From assembly GCF_000519305.1 (NCBI RefSeq), contig NZ_JAFG01000003.1:248181-312180 (forward strand): a DNA stretch of 64,000 nucleotides. Reading direction: 5' to 3'. Positions 28,122 through 37,539 of this stretch are shown here, piece by piece; position 1 is the stretch's first letter, and every line of letters begins with the position of its first letter. This DNA comes from Mesorhizobium ciceri WSM4083. Lineage in GTDB: Bacteria; Pseudomonadota; Alphaproteobacteria; Rhizobiales; Rhizobiaceae. The notes beneath the pieces were generated by a model that saw only the letters and a list, made by a program, of their open reading frames with translations, searched no databases and was not told the DNA's origin. Both the position numbers and the translations under genes were made by a program.

Positions 28122-29243
28122 CTAGAGCATCCGCAATAGCGCGCCGCCTATCGAATACCCCGCGCCAAAGGCGCAGATCAGGCCGAAATCGCCGGGTTTC
28201 ATGTCGGCATGGTTTTCCGACAGCGCGACGATGGCGCCGGCGCCCGCCGTGTTGCCAAGCCGCTCCAGCACCATCGGCGCGCGATCGTGGTCGACCTCGT
28301 GGCCGAACGACAGCTTCAGGATCATCGCATTCATGCGCGCATTGGCCTGATGCAGCCAGAAGCGCCTGATCGCCTGCGGCGTCAACCCGTGCTCGGCCAG
28401 GAATTCGACGATGAATTTCTGTCCGGCGACGGTGACTTCCTTGAACACCTTGTTACCGACCTGCTTGATCAGATTGCCTTCCAGATTGATCATGTAAGGA
28501 TCATCCTGGGCGGTGCGGGTGTGGTAGCCCAGATTGGTGCGGATGTTGTTCGACATCTGCGTCCAGACGCGCGTGTCGAGCACCTCGAAGCGCCCCGGCC
28601 GCTTGTCGCCCTTGGCCAGGCCTTCGACCACCATCGACACCGAAGCGTCGCCGAAGATGAAATGCGTCTGCCGGTCGCGGAAATTGAGATGGCCGGTGAT
28701 GATCTCCGGCGTCGTCACCAGAATTCGTTTGTGCGCGCCCGACCGCACCAGGTTGACGGCGATGTGCAAGGCTGCCGCCGCCGAAGAGCAGCCAAGCCCC
28801 ATGTCGAAGCCGGCACCCTTGGTGCCCAGCGCCTCCTGCATTTCGATGGCGATCGCCGGATAGGGCCGCTGGTGATGCGAGGCCGAACAGATCACCAAAT
28901 CGATATCGGACGGTTTCAGCCCGGCATGGTCGAGAGCCTTTTTGGCCGAGGCGATGCCGAACTCGGCCTGCAGCGACAGCGCATCGTCGGGCCGTGCCGG
29001 AATGCGCGGTGCCATGCGGGTCGGGTCGAGAATGCCTTCGCGCTCGATGACATGACGGGTGCGCACGCCCGAGGCGTGGACGATGAAGTCGCTGTCCGAT
29101 TTCGGCAGCGGCGGCTCGTCGGTGGCCAGGCGACGCGCATTCTCCATGTCGACCCAGGCATTGAAGCTGGCGACCAGTTCTTCATTGGTGATTGTGGCTT
29201 CAGGGATTTCAACGCCGATACCGCTGATGATGACGCGATGCAT
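28122..29243 (-). CDS. 3-oxoacyl-ACP synthase III-like (FabH family) enzyme
   Basis: The 373-residue condensing enzyme carries the KAS III triad Cys152 (G-L-G-C-S-S-A), His298 (H-Q-A-N-A-R-M) and Asn331 (G-N-T-A-G-A-G). It is about 50 residues longer than E. coli FabH because of an extended N-terminal half, so it likely belongs to a secondary KAS III-like group acting on special acyl chains. The start at 29243 gives the standard N-terminus H-R-V-I-I-S-G. It condenses an acyl primer with malonyl-ACP in principle; the true substrate is unknown. Confidence 0.87.
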   Translation of the reverse strand: MHRVIISGIGVEIPEATITNEELVASFNAWVDMENARRLATDEPPLPKSDSDFIVHASGVRTRHVIEREGILDPTRMAPRIPARPDDALSLQAEFGIASAKKALDHAGLKPSDIDLVICSASHHQRPYPAIAIEMQEALGTKGAGFDMGLGCSSAAAALHIAVNLVRSGAHKRILVTTPEIITGHLNFRDRQTHFIFGDASVSMVVEGLAKGDKRPGRFEVLDTRVWTQMSNNIRTNLGYHTRTAQDDPYMINLEGNLIKQVGNKVFKEVTVAGQKFIVEFLAEHGLTPQAIRRFWLHQANARMNAMILKLSFGHEVDHDRAPMVLERLGNTAGAGAIVALSENHADMKPGDFGLICAFGAGYSIGGALLRML

Positions 29244-29420
29244 ATATCCAGTCCGTCCCATCCGCAGGCGTTGCGGGCTTCATGTGGGCGCCGGAACGCT
29301 CCGGCGCAACAGTTTTCTCACTGCGGCGGTTTACGCCGGCTTAAACCGAAGGTTTAGCCACCTTGAACCAGATTTCACCAGGCGCACGGCTTGCTGCTGG
29401 TCCACGGGTTGCGTGGACAA

Positions 29421-30188
29421 TCAGGCCCGTTTGGCGACGATGAAGATGCGCGGAAAGCGCAAAAGCACCTTGCCGCTTGTCGTCTTCGGATAGGCCTTGG
29501 CGATCCTGGCCGTGTAGCTGTCGAGGAACATCGTCCGCTCGTCGGCGCCCAGCGGATCGAGGAACGGTTTCAGGCCCGTCGATTTCACCCACTCGACGAT
29601 CGCCTGCGCGTCGGCAAGCGGATGGTTGTAGATTGTGTGCCAGATATCAAGCCGGTCGCTGAGCGGCGACAGCAGGTCATAATAGAACGACACCGGCGGC
29701 AACGGCCCGCGTGCCACGCCCTTCAGCTTTTCGGCAAACGGCATTTCGGCGGCGGTTTCACGCATCAGGCGGTGCGAATCCTCGCCCATATTGTCGGGCA
29801 TCTGGACGGCCAGAGCGCCGCCTGGCGCGAGAAAACCCATCAGCCGCTGGAACACAGCGGGATGCTCGGGCAGCCACTGGAACACCGCATTGGCGAAGAT
29901 CACGTCGACCGGCTCCGCCGGCTGCCATTTGGAGGCATCGGCGAGATCAAAGGTGACCTCGGGCAAACGTGCCCTCGCCTTCTCGATCATGTCGGGAGAG
30001 GTGTCGAAGCCGCTCACTTGCGCATCCGGCCAGCGCTCGACGAGCAGCGCGGTCGAATTGCCCGGCCCGCAGCCGATGTCGACGACCCGGCGCGGGAAGT
30101 CGACGGGGACCTGCGCCACCAGATCCCGCGCGGGCCGCGTGCGCTCATCCTCGAATTTCAGATATTGGGCGGCGGACCAATCAGCCAT
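29421..30188 (-). CDS. tam: Trans-aconitate 2-methyltransferase
   Basis: The 255-residue methyltransferase begins [16 protein letters not shown], a hallmark of Tam, and has motif [13 protein letters not shown] (35-46). A-N-A-V-F-Q-W-L-P and the [20 protein letters not shown] region are also typical. Tam methylates trans-aconitate, which otherwise inhibits aconitase. A strong ribosome site (GAGGAG) precedes it. Hairpins at 29400-29418 and 29342-29356 follow the gene. Confidence 0.93.
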   Translation of the reverse strand: MADWSAAQYLKFEDERTRPARDLVAQVPVDFPRRVVDIGCGPGNSTALLVERWPDAQVSGFDTSPDMIEKARARLPEVTFDLADASKWQPAEPVDVIFANAVFQWLPEHPAVFQRLMGFLAPGGALAVQMPDNMGEDSHRLMRETAAEMPFAEKLKGVARGPLPPVSFYYDLLSPLSDRLDIWHTIYNHPLADAQAIVEWVKSTGLKPFLDPLGADERTMFLDSYTARIAKAYPKTTSGKVLLRFPRIFIVAKRA

Positions 30189-30234
30189 GTGAACTCCTCA
30201 TGCCTTCTTGAGAATTCGCCGCCCGGAAAACCCC

Positions 30235-31884
30235 TTACCGCGTCAGCCTCTTGTAGGTCATGCGGTGCGGGTTGACGGCATCAGGTCCGAGGCGGCGGAT
30301 CTTGTCCTGCTCATAGTCCTCGAAATTGCCCTCGAACCATTCGACATGGCTGTCGCCCTCGAAGGCGAGGATGTGCGTCGCCAGGCGGTCGAGGAACATG
30401 CGATCGTGCGAGATGATGACGGCGCAGCCGCCGAAGTTTTCCAGCGCGTCTTCGAGTGCGGCCAGCGTTTCCGTATCGAGATCGTTGGTCGGTTCGTCGA
30501 GCAGCAGCACATTGCCGCCGGTCTTCAGCATCTTTGCCAGATGCACGCGGTTGCGCTGGCCGCCGGAGAGGTTGCCGACCTTCTGCTGCTGGTCGCCGCC
30601 ACGGAAGTTGAACGACGCGCAATAGGCGCGCGTATTGGCTTCGAACTTGCCGAGCTTGACCACTTCGGCGCCGCCGGAAATCTCTTCCCACACCGTCTTT
30701 GACGGATCGAGCGCATCGCGGCTCTGGTCGACATAGCCGAGTTTCACTGTTTCGCCGACGCGGACAGAACCCGCATCCGGCTTTTCCTGGCCGGTGATCA
30801 TGCGAAACAGCGTCGTCTTGCCGGCGCCGTTCGGACCGATGACGCCGACGATGCCGCCGGGCGGCAGCTTGAATTCCAGGCCGTCGATGAGCAGCGTGTC
30901 GCCAAAGCCCTTCGACAGGCCTTCCGCCTCGATCACCACATTGCCGAGCCGCTCGCCATGCGGGATGACGATCTGCGTATCGCTCGGACGCCGCTTGTCG
31001 GCTGCATCCAAAAGATCCTGGAACGCCTGGATACGCGCCTTGGACTTGGTCTGGCGAGCCTTCGGGCTCGACTGGATCCATTCGCGCTCGCGGCCAATGG
31101 CGCGCTGGCGGGCATCGTCCTCGCGGCCTTCCTGTTTGAGCCGCTTGGCCTTGGCTTCGAGGTATTTGGTGTAGTTGCCCTCATAGGGAATGCCGCGGCC
31201 GCGATCGAGTTCGAGGATCCAGCCGGTGACATTGTCGAGGAAGTAGCGATCGTGGGTGATGATCATCACGGCGCCCGGATAGGCACGCAGATGCTTTTCC
31301 AGCCACGCCGTGGTTTCGGCGTCGAGATGGTTGGTCGGTTCGTCGAGCAGCAGAAGGTCGGGCTGGCGCAGCAGGAGCTGGCAAAGCGCGACGCGGCGGC
31401 GCTCGCCGCCTGAAAGCTTGGTGACTTCCGAATCCTTGGGCGGGCAGCCCAGCGCTTCCATCGCCATCTCGACCTGCTGTTCGAGATCCCAGAGGTTGAG
31501 CCGGTCCATTTCGTCCTGGAGCTTGGCCGACTCATCGGCCGTCTCGTCGGAGTAGTTCATCATCAATTCGTTGTAGCGTTCGATGACGGCGGTCTTGGCG
31601 GCGACGCCTTCCATGATGTTTTCGAACACGGTCTTGTCCGGATCGAGCGCCGGCTCCTGCGCCAGGTAGCCGACTGTGGCGCCTTCGGCCAGCCACGCCT
31701 CGCCGTTCCACTCCTTGTCGAGCCCGGCCATGATCTTGAGGATCGTCGACTTGCCCGAGCCATTGGGGCCGAGGATGCCGATCTTGGCGTCGGGATAGAA
31801 GGAGAGATGGACATTCTCGAGCACCTTCTTGGTGCCATAGGCCTTGTTGAGGCCGGCCATGTGATAGATGAACTGGCGTGCCAC
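30235..31884 (-). CDS. ettA: Energy-dependent translational throttle protein EttA (ABC-F)
   Basis: The 549-residue protein has two ABC ATPase domains: Walker A G-P-N-G-S-G-K-S-T (39-47) with L-S-G-G-E-R-R-R-V, and G-P-N-G-A-G-K-T-T with L-S-G-G-Q-R-N-R-V. The linker between them carries the basic W-I-Q-S-S-P-K-A-R-Q segment typical of EttA. It binds the ribosomal E site and gates the first elongation steps according to ADP/ATP ratio. No membrane domain is present, as expected of ABC-F. The start is a GTG that gives the usual A-R-Q-F-I-Y-H-M N-terminus. Confidence 0.94.
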   Translation of the reverse strand: MARQFIYHMAGLNKAYGTKKVLENVHLSFYPDAKIGILGPNGSGKSTILKIMAGLDKEWNGEAWLAEGATVGYLAQEPALDPDKTVFENIMEGVAAKTAVIERYNELMMNYSDETADESAKLQDEMDRLNLWDLEQQVEMAMEALGCPPKDSEVTKLSGGERRRVALCQLLLRQPDLLLLDEPTNHLDAETTAWLEKHLRAYPGAVMIITHDRYFLDNVTGWILELDRGRGIPYEGNYTKYLEAKAKRLKQEGREDDARQRAIGREREWIQSSPKARQTKSKARIQAFQDLLDAADKRRPSDTQIVIPHGERLGNVVIEAEGLSKGFGDTLLIDGLEFKLPPGGIVGVIGPNGAGKTTLFRMITGQEKPDAGSVRVGETVKLGYVDQSRDALDPSKTVWEEISGGAEVVKLGKFEANTRAYCASFNFRGGDQQQKVGNLSGGQRNRVHLAKMLKTGGNVLLLDEPTNDLDTETLAALEDALENFGGCAVIISHDRMFLDRLATHILAFEGDSHVEWFEGNFEDYEQDKIRRLGPDAVNPHRMTYKRLTR

Positions 31885-32107
31885 GCGCGCTTTCCCTGAA
31901 AAAACTGACTGGCCCAGTAAACTGACTGGATCTGTCGAATTGAGTGGAGGTTGGCCGCTATGTAGGCGATGCGGCGGCGAACGGCAATCGCTTTTGCCAT
32001 ATCTGCCCGGTCACACGCGGAAGTGTCCGCCAATCGCCGAAGTTTTCCACCAGCACGAAGCGTGCTGAAATCTCCGGTTAACTCTTCGGCGTCAAAACAG
32101 GATCGGA

Positions 32108-33445
32108 GTGGAATCGCTCGCTATCCGCGATTTCGAGAAAGAGATCGGGTCGACGGCATTGCTGAACAGTTTCCTGCTCCTTGCCGAAGCGGTCGTCTAC
32201 TTCAGCGTCATGGTGACGCTTTTCCGCTTCAGACGGCGTATCGGCCTTGGCGTCTTCGTCTGCGCGCTCGGCGTCATGCACTTCCTCGAGACCTATCTCG
32301 CCAGCGTTTTTTACGTCGCTCTGCCGTTCGGCATGGTCTCTCCGGGCTCGGCGGTGCTGTTTTCCGGCAAGCTGGTCATGCTTTTGCTGCTCTACATGAA
32401 GGAGGACGCCGCCACCGTGCGTCAGCCGATCTACGGCCTGCTGCTCGGCAATGCGCTGATGATCGGGCTGGTGCTGCTGCTGCGCCTGCACGTCATCGCG
32501 GCACTTCCCGACGGCAGGCTTCCAGACATCGGCTTCATCGACCAGATGGGCTGGCTGATGGTGTGGGGCACGACGCTGCTGTTCGTCGATGCCATCCTGA
32601 TCATCCTGCTCTACGAAAAGCTTGGTCGGTATCTGCGCAAGGCGCCGTTCGCGCGCATCCTGATTTCGGTCGCCTGCGTGCTGACCTTCGACCAGGCCGG
32701 TTTTTTCACCGCCCTGCATTTCGTTGCCGGCGCGCCGATAGCCGTCTTTTTCGGCGGCTGGTTCGCCAAGATGGCGGCGGCGCTGACTTTCAGCACCATG
32801 CTTGTTGCCTATCTCAAATGGTTCGAGGAGCGCCAGGTCACGGCACCGCGCGGACTGACTGATATCTTCGATACGCTGACCTATCGCGAACGCTACGAAG
32901 CGCTGGTCGAACATGTCGGCCGCGACGGGCTGACCGGCCTGCTGCACCGCGGGCGCTTCGACGCCGACGGTGAAGCCGCCGTCCAGACCAGCCTGCGTAC
33001 CGCCAGGCCGCTCAGCCTGCTGATCATCGATGTCGACCATTTCAAGTCGATCAACGACCGTTTCGGCCATGCCGAAGGCGACAAGGTGCTGAAGGCGGTC
33101 GCTGCCCTGCTTGGCGAGGCGGCAAGCGCTGAGGACCAGGTGTTCCGCATCGGCGGCGAGGAATTCGCCATCCTCAGTTCTCGTCCGCACCCGGTCGCCA
33201 GGCTGTTCGGCGAAAGCATTCGCCATGCGATCAAGGCTTCAGCCGCCACCAGCCGCTTCGAGCTCACCGTCAGCGCCGGCGTTTCCAGCGTCGGCGAAAC
33301 CACGCGCTGCCTTGCCGACCTGTTCGCGCTTGCCGACCAGCGTCTCTACAAGGCGAAGTCGACCGGCCGCGATCGCGTCGTCGGCGAGCCAGGCGACCAC
33401 GAAGCCGACACGGCCGCTGCGTGGACCAAATCCGCACAGATTTAG
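32108..33445 (+). CDS. Membrane-bound diguanylate cyclase (GGDEF domain)
   Basis: From a GTG start preceded by AGGATCGGA, the 445-residue product has about seven membrane helices in residues 15-245, then a GGDEF domain (about 265-420). The active-site motif is G-G-E-E-F. It would make cyclic di-GMP, controlling motility and attachment. At the spot where the inhibitory I-site R-x-x-D would lie, five residues before the motif, the sequence reads S-A-E-D, so product feedback is probably lost. The membrane part has no family I can name. Confidence 0.9.
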   Translation: MESLAIRDFEKEIGSTALLNSFLLLAEAVVYFSVMVTLFRFRRRIGLGVFVCALGVMHFLETYLASVFYVALPFGMVSPGSAVLFSGKLVMLLLLYMKEDAATVRQPIYGLLLGNALMIGLVLLLRLHVIAALPDGRLPDIGFIDQMGWLMVWGTTLLFVDAILIILLYEKLGRYLRKAPFARILISVACVLTFDQAGFFTALHFVAGAPIAVFFGGWFAKMAAALTFSTMLVAYLKWFEERQVTAPRGLTDIFDTLTYRERYEALVEHVGRDGLTGLLHRGRFDADGEAAVQTSLRTARPLSLLIIDVDHFKSINDRFGHAEGDKVLKAVAALLGEAASAEDQVFRIGGEEFAILSSRPHPVARLFGESIRHAIKASAATSRFELTVSAGVSSVGETTRCLADLFALADQRLYKAKSTGRDRVVGEPGDHEADTAAAWTKSAQI

Positions 33446-33449
33446 GTCG

Positions 33450-34061
33450 TTACGACTTCCTCTGCCGTCGAAAGCCCGTCACGGTCGAAACCGCCATCAG
33501 CGCGATCGCCAGCCATTTCAGCGCCGTGAGGATCGGCCCGGCCTCGATATCGTAGGCAATGAACACCAGGATGCCCGGCACCAGCAGGCCGCATAGGATC
33601 AGCATGATGCGGTTGATCTGCCAGGACACCTTTGACGCCAACGCCTCGTCGCCGAGTGCTGGAACCAGCGCCGCACGCATCGTCTTGCCGCCCACCAGCA
33701 TGGCCGAAAGGCGCATCGAGATCGGCAGGCCGAGCCCGATGATCAGGAAAGCGCAAGCGGCCAGCAGCGAGGAGAATTTCAACGCGCTGGTCTCCGCCGG
33801 CACGGGAAACAGCAACGTCGCCAGCGGCAGGAAGACACCGAAAATGCCGATCGCCGCGATGATGATGAAGATCGCCGCATTGACGATGGTGAACAGCTGG
33901 TACGTGCCGACGCCGATCGGTTCGGAGAGCGTTCGCATGCGTGCCCACTCGGCGTCGGTATACGAAAAGCCCGGCCATTCCATGCGGGCATCGTTTATCG
34001 AGACCATGCCCCTGGCCCAGAAAGCCAGCCGTGCCAGCGCGCTGCTCGTCATGCCATTCAT
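33450..34061 (-). CDS. Membrane protein of unknown function
   Basis: The 203-residue product has four likely membrane helices (about 57-80, 94-118, 148-166 and 172-190). The N-terminal 45 residues are polar, with W-P-G-F-S-Y-T-D. The start at 34061 has a G-rich ribosome site and gives a membrane protein without the long, unlikely upstream extension. No family is recognised. It ends four bases after the convergent diguanylate cyclase gene's stop. Confidence 0.7.
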   Translation of the reverse strand: MNGMTSSALARLAFWARGMVSINDARMEWPGFSYTDAEWARMRTLSEPIGVGTYQLFTIVNAAIFIIIAAIGIFGVFLPLATLLFPVPAETSALKFSSLLAACAFLIIGLGLPISMRLSAMLVGGKTMRAALVPALGDEALASKVSWQINRIMLILCGLLVPGILVFIAYDIEAGPILTALKWLAIALMAVSTVTGFRRQRKS

Positions 34062-34141
34062 TGCCGCCCCCGCTAGAATGATGCACTCGCAGCATAGCAC
34101 CAGGGCACGGCAGGGCGACAGTCCGGTACCTCTGTTGAGAG

Positions 34142-35149
34142 TTACTGGAACCCGATCGCGTCGACATTGCCTGTCGGGCAACCGGCCTTGTTGGTCGGCA
34201 CCGAAGCCAGCAGCAGGTCCTTGAGCGAGCTGTTCGGGCCGATCGGGCCGGCAAGGCCGAGCGTCAGTTCGCCGATCAGCCGCCTGCCGCTCGACGGATC
34301 GATAACGCAAGACACGCGCACCCGGTCGCCTGCCCCCGCCCCGAAGGCAGTGTCGAAGGCGCCGCGGATCTGGTCGGCCGTCAGCTTGCCGCCGATATTC
34401 TTGGCGAAGAGATCGCGCACCGGCGAGCTGTTCACCGCGCGCATCAAATTGAGCGCGTCGGAGAAATAGTCCTGCTGGCTCTTGCCGTAGCAGGTGCCGT
34501 GCTTGATCCATTCATGCCGCTCGAGGTGGGAGGCCGTTCCAGGCATCACCTGATCGAGCTCCGTGCGGGTGTTGGCGTCAAGATTGACCGGCGGCAGGTC
34601 TTTCCAGTGGGCCGGATTGTCATTGGCCTTGTCGCTAGCCGTCGCCTGGCAATAGAAATTGCCGTTCGGCTGCGGCCACAGCCCGTGCAAGGTGAAATGC
34701 GTGGCGTCGAAATCACCGGCACTTTGCGCCCTGCATTCGGTCTTGTTCGACTTTGTCTCGCAAAACGCCGGCTGCCAGCTCAGCGCGAAGACATATTCGG
34801 GTTTTCCCGACGTCGCCGGCTTGCCTTGCCCGTCAGGCGCGGCCGGCACGGTCGCCGCGCTGCTGCCGGAAACGTGGCCGCAGCTGACCTTCACCCAACG
34901 GCGCTCCGGATCGGCGCCCGGCACCAGGATGAGATAATGCGTCGGCGTGTCCTTGTTGCCGGCAAGCAGCTGATAGCTCTGCCCGGCATCGGTCGAGACA
35001 TTGCCGGGGTTCTTGCCGTTCTTGATGGCTTGCGTTGCCGGACAGGCAGCGTCGGCGACGAAGCTGCCGCTCAGCTTGACGTCGGCACGCGCGGCGCCGG
35101 CCAGCGACGCGGCCAGCATGGCCAATCCGAAAACGACAGCAATACGCAT
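34142..35149 (-). CDS. Secreted ribonuclease T2-family protein
   Basis: The 335-residue product has a signal peptide (cleavage near A-R-A, residue 22) and an RNase T2 domain in about residues 118-310. Both catalytic boxes are present: F-T-L-H-G-L-W-P-Q (152-160, His155) and H-E-W-I-K-H-G-T-C (212-220, His217). T2 enzymes cleave RNA through 2',3'-cyclic phosphates, so this one would digest RNA outside the cytoplasm to release nucleotides. The N-terminal ~95 residues form an extra domain with several cysteines. GGGGA lies near the start. This may feed the pyrimidine catabolic genes downstream, which is inference only. Confidence 0.92.
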   Translation of the reverse strand: MRIAVVFGLAMLAASLAGAARADVKLSGSFVADAACPATQAIKNGKNPGNVSTDAGQSYQLLAGNKDTPTHYLILVPGADPERRWVKVSCGHVSGSSAATVPAAPDGQGKPATSGKPEYVFALSWQPAFCETKSNKTECRAQSAGDFDATHFTLHGLWPQPNGNFYCQATASDKANDNPAHWKDLPPVNLDANTRTELDQVMPGTASHLERHEWIKHGTCYGKSQQDYFSDALNLMRAVNSSPVRDLFAKNIGGKLTADQIRGAFDTAFGAGAGDRVRVSCVIDPSSGRRLIGELTLGLAGPIGPNSSLKDLLLASVPTNKAGCPTGNVDAIGFQ

Positions 35150-35331
35150 GGAAAATCCCCGGCTGGACAAGTGGGCGACAGACTGAAGCTGTCTCCATGT
35201 CAGAATTGCGATATTTTGCTGACCGAACGCAAGAAACATCGTCGCGAAAAGCGGGGTTGCCGGATTGACGCATAATGTGGGCCGGCGCAAACAAAGCCAA
35301 CGACGATAATGCAAGGGCGGGACCAGGCGGC

Positions 35332-36264
35332 ATGTCATTCAGCCAGCAGCGCGTGGTTCGCTCCCCAACCGGTGCCGAGCTCAATCTTTTCGTCAGGCAG
35401 GCCGATGGCCGGGCACGCGCCGTCGTCCAGATCAATCATGGACTGGCCGAGCACGCAGCGCGCTATGCCCGCTTTGCCGATTTTCTTGGCTCCCGCGGCT
35501 TCCATGTCTATGTCCACGATCATCGCGGCCATGGCGCGACCAAGGCCCCCGACGCGCCGCTGGGCAGGTTCGCCGACAAGGACGGCTCGGCCAAGGTGAT
35601 CGCCGACGTCGGCGCCATCCATGAACTTATCGCCAGCGAACAGCCAAACAGACCGGTCATCCTGTTTGGTCATTCGATGGGCGCATCCGTGGCGTTGAAT
35701 TTCCTTTTAAGTCATTCGCCACGCGTCCATGCCGCCGCTATCTGGAACGGCAATTTCTCCCAAGGCCTGCTCGGACAGCTGGCGCTCGGTATCCTTGCCT
35801 GGGAGCGGTTCCGGCTCGGCTCGGACGTGCCGTCGCGCCTGCTGCCAAAGCTCACCTTCCAGGCCTGGGGCAAGGCGGTGCCCAATCACCGCACATTGTT
35901 CGACTGGCTGTCGCGCGACGAAGCGGAAGTGGCGAAATACATTGCCGATCCCTTGTGCGGCTGGGACGCTTCGGTGTCGATGTGGCGAGACGTCGTCGGC
36001 ACGGCGCTGAACGGCGGCAAGGATGCCGGCTTTGCCAACATCCGGCGCGACCTGCCCATCAGCATCGTCGGCGGCGAAAGGGATCCGGCTTCCGACTATG
36101 GCAAAGGGATCACGCATCTTGCCAGCCGCATGCGCGCGATGGGCTTTTCGAATCTGGTTTCAAAGGTTTACGCCGACACCCGCCATGAAAGCCTGAACGA
36201 GGTGAATCGCGACATCATCATGGATGATTTCGCCATTTGGGCCGACGAAGTCCTCAAAGCGTGA
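35332..36264 (+). CDS. Alpha/beta hydrolase, monoacylglycerol lipase-like
   Basis: The 310-residue hydrolase has the nucleophile elbow G-H-S-M-G (Ser115), an oxyanion-hole motif I-N-H-G-L-A-E-H, the H-D-H-R-G-H-G stretch of the monoglyceride lipase group, and a C-terminal D-T-R-H-E-S containing the likely catalytic His. It probably splits monoacylglycerols or similar esters. The start at 35332 follows AGGCGG. It is divergent from the RNase T2 gene. Confidence 0.88.
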   Translation: MSFSQQRVVRSPTGAELNLFVRQADGRARAVVQINHGLAEHAARYARFADFLGSRGFHVYVHDHRGHGATKAPDAPLGRFADKDGSAKVIADVGAIHELIASEQPNRPVILFGHSMGASVALNFLLSHSPRVHAAAIWNGNFSQGLLGQLALGILAWERFRLGSDVPSRLLPKLTFQAWGKAVPNHRTLFDWLSRDEAEVAKYIADPLCGWDASVSMWRDVVGTALNGGKDAGFANIRRDLPISIVGGERDPASDYGKGITHLASRMRAMGFSNLVSKVYADTRHESLNEVNRDIIMDDFAIWADEVLKA

Positions 36265-36363
36265 CGGATTGGCCCATTGCAAGAGCCGTGACAGCCGTTG
36301 CAGGGCTTGATAGAGGCTCTGCTTTCGCAGCAATCACGGTGATTGCGGCAACCACGGTGATCC

Positions 36364-37539
36364 ATGGCTGAGCCCCCGCTGAAAGGCGTCCGCGTCGTCG
36401 AACTCGCCCGCATCCTTGCCGGGCCATGGGCCGGGCAGTTGCTTGCCGATCTCGGCGCCGATGTCATCAAGGTCGAAAGCCCCGATGGCGGCGACGACAC
36501 CCGCAAATGGGGCCCGCCCTTCGTCATGGGCAAGGACGGCGAGAACCTGTCGGCCGCCTATTATCATTCCTGCAATCGCGGCAAGCGCTCCATCGCCATC
36601 GATTTCTCGACGCCGGAAGGCGCGGAGACCGTGCGCCGGCTGGTCGCCACCTCGGACGTGCTGATCGAGAACTTCAAGCTCGGCGGCCTGAAGAAATACG
36701 GCCTCGACTATGACAGCCTGCGCAAGATCAATCCGCGCCTCGTCTATTGCTCGATCACCGGCTTCGGCCAGGACGGCCCGTATGCACCACGCGCCGGTTA
36801 CGACTTCATCATCCAGGCCATGGCCGGCATGATGTCGATCACCGGCGAGGTCGGCCGCGAGCCGCAAAAGGCGGGCGTCGCCATCTCCGACATCTTCACC
36901 GGCCTCTATTCGGTCATCGCCATCCAGGCGGCACTGCGCCACGCCGAACAGACCGGCGAAGGCCAGCACGTCGACATGGCGCTCTTCGACACCCAGATCT
37001 CGGCGCTCGGCAACCAGAATTTGAACTATCTCGTCTCCGGCAAGTCGCCGGTGCAGATGGGCAATGCGCATATGAACATCGCCCCGTATGAGGTGGTGCC
37101 GGTCCGGGATGGGCATATCATCCTGGCGGTCGGCAATGACGGCCAGTTCGCCAAATTCTGCGCCGCTGTCGGACTGGACGACCTGCCTGCCAATCCCGAC
37201 TTTGCCACCAACCCCGCCCGGGTCGCCAACCGGGTCAGGCTGCGTGAGCGCATGATCGAGGCGCTGAAGGTTTTTGACCGCGATCCGCTGCTGGCCAAGC
37301 TGGAAGCGGCCAGCGTGCCGGCGAGCCCGATCAACACGATCGGCCAGATGTTTGCCGACCCGCAGACCATCGCGCGCGGCATGCGGCTCGACCTCGACGA
37401 CGGCCATGGCAATCTTCTTCCTTCGGTGCGTGCGCCGATGGTGATGTCGGGCACGCCGCTGGTCTATGAGCGCCCCTCGCCACGCCTGGGCGAGCACACG
37501 CAAGAAATCCTTGCCGAACTGGAGAAGTCTGGACAATGA
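36364..37539 (+). CDS. CaiB/BaiF-family CoA-transferase (class III)
   Basis: The 391-residue protein has the family start L-K-G-V-R-V-V-E-L-A-R-I-L-A-G-P-W (6-22) and the catalytic Asp, most likely Asp176 in A-I-S-D-I-F-T-G, the position that forms the acyl-anhydride intermediate in formyl-CoA transferase. It moves CoA between organic acids. Its ATG-stop overlap (ATGA) with the following ThDP-enzyme gene makes the two an operon. The acyl group cannot be named. Confidence 0.9.
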   Translation: MAEPPLKGVRVVELARILAGPWAGQLLADLGADVIKVESPDGGDDTRKWGPPFVMGKDGENLSAAYYHSCNRGKRSIAIDFSTPEGAETVRRLVATSDVLIENFKLGGLKKYGLDYDSLRKINPRLVYCSITGFGQDGPYAPRAGYDFIIQAMAGMMSITGEVGREPQKAGVAISDIFTGLYSVIAIQAALRHAEQTGEGQHVDMALFDTQISALGNQNLNYLVSGKSPVQMGNAHMNIAPYEVVPVRDGHIILAVGNDGQFAKFCAAVGLDDLPANPDFATNPARVANRVRLRERMIEALKVFDRDPLLAKLEAASVPASPINTIGQMFADPQTIARGMRLDLDDGHGNLLPSVRAPMVMSGTPLVYERPSPRLGEHTQEILAELEKSGQ

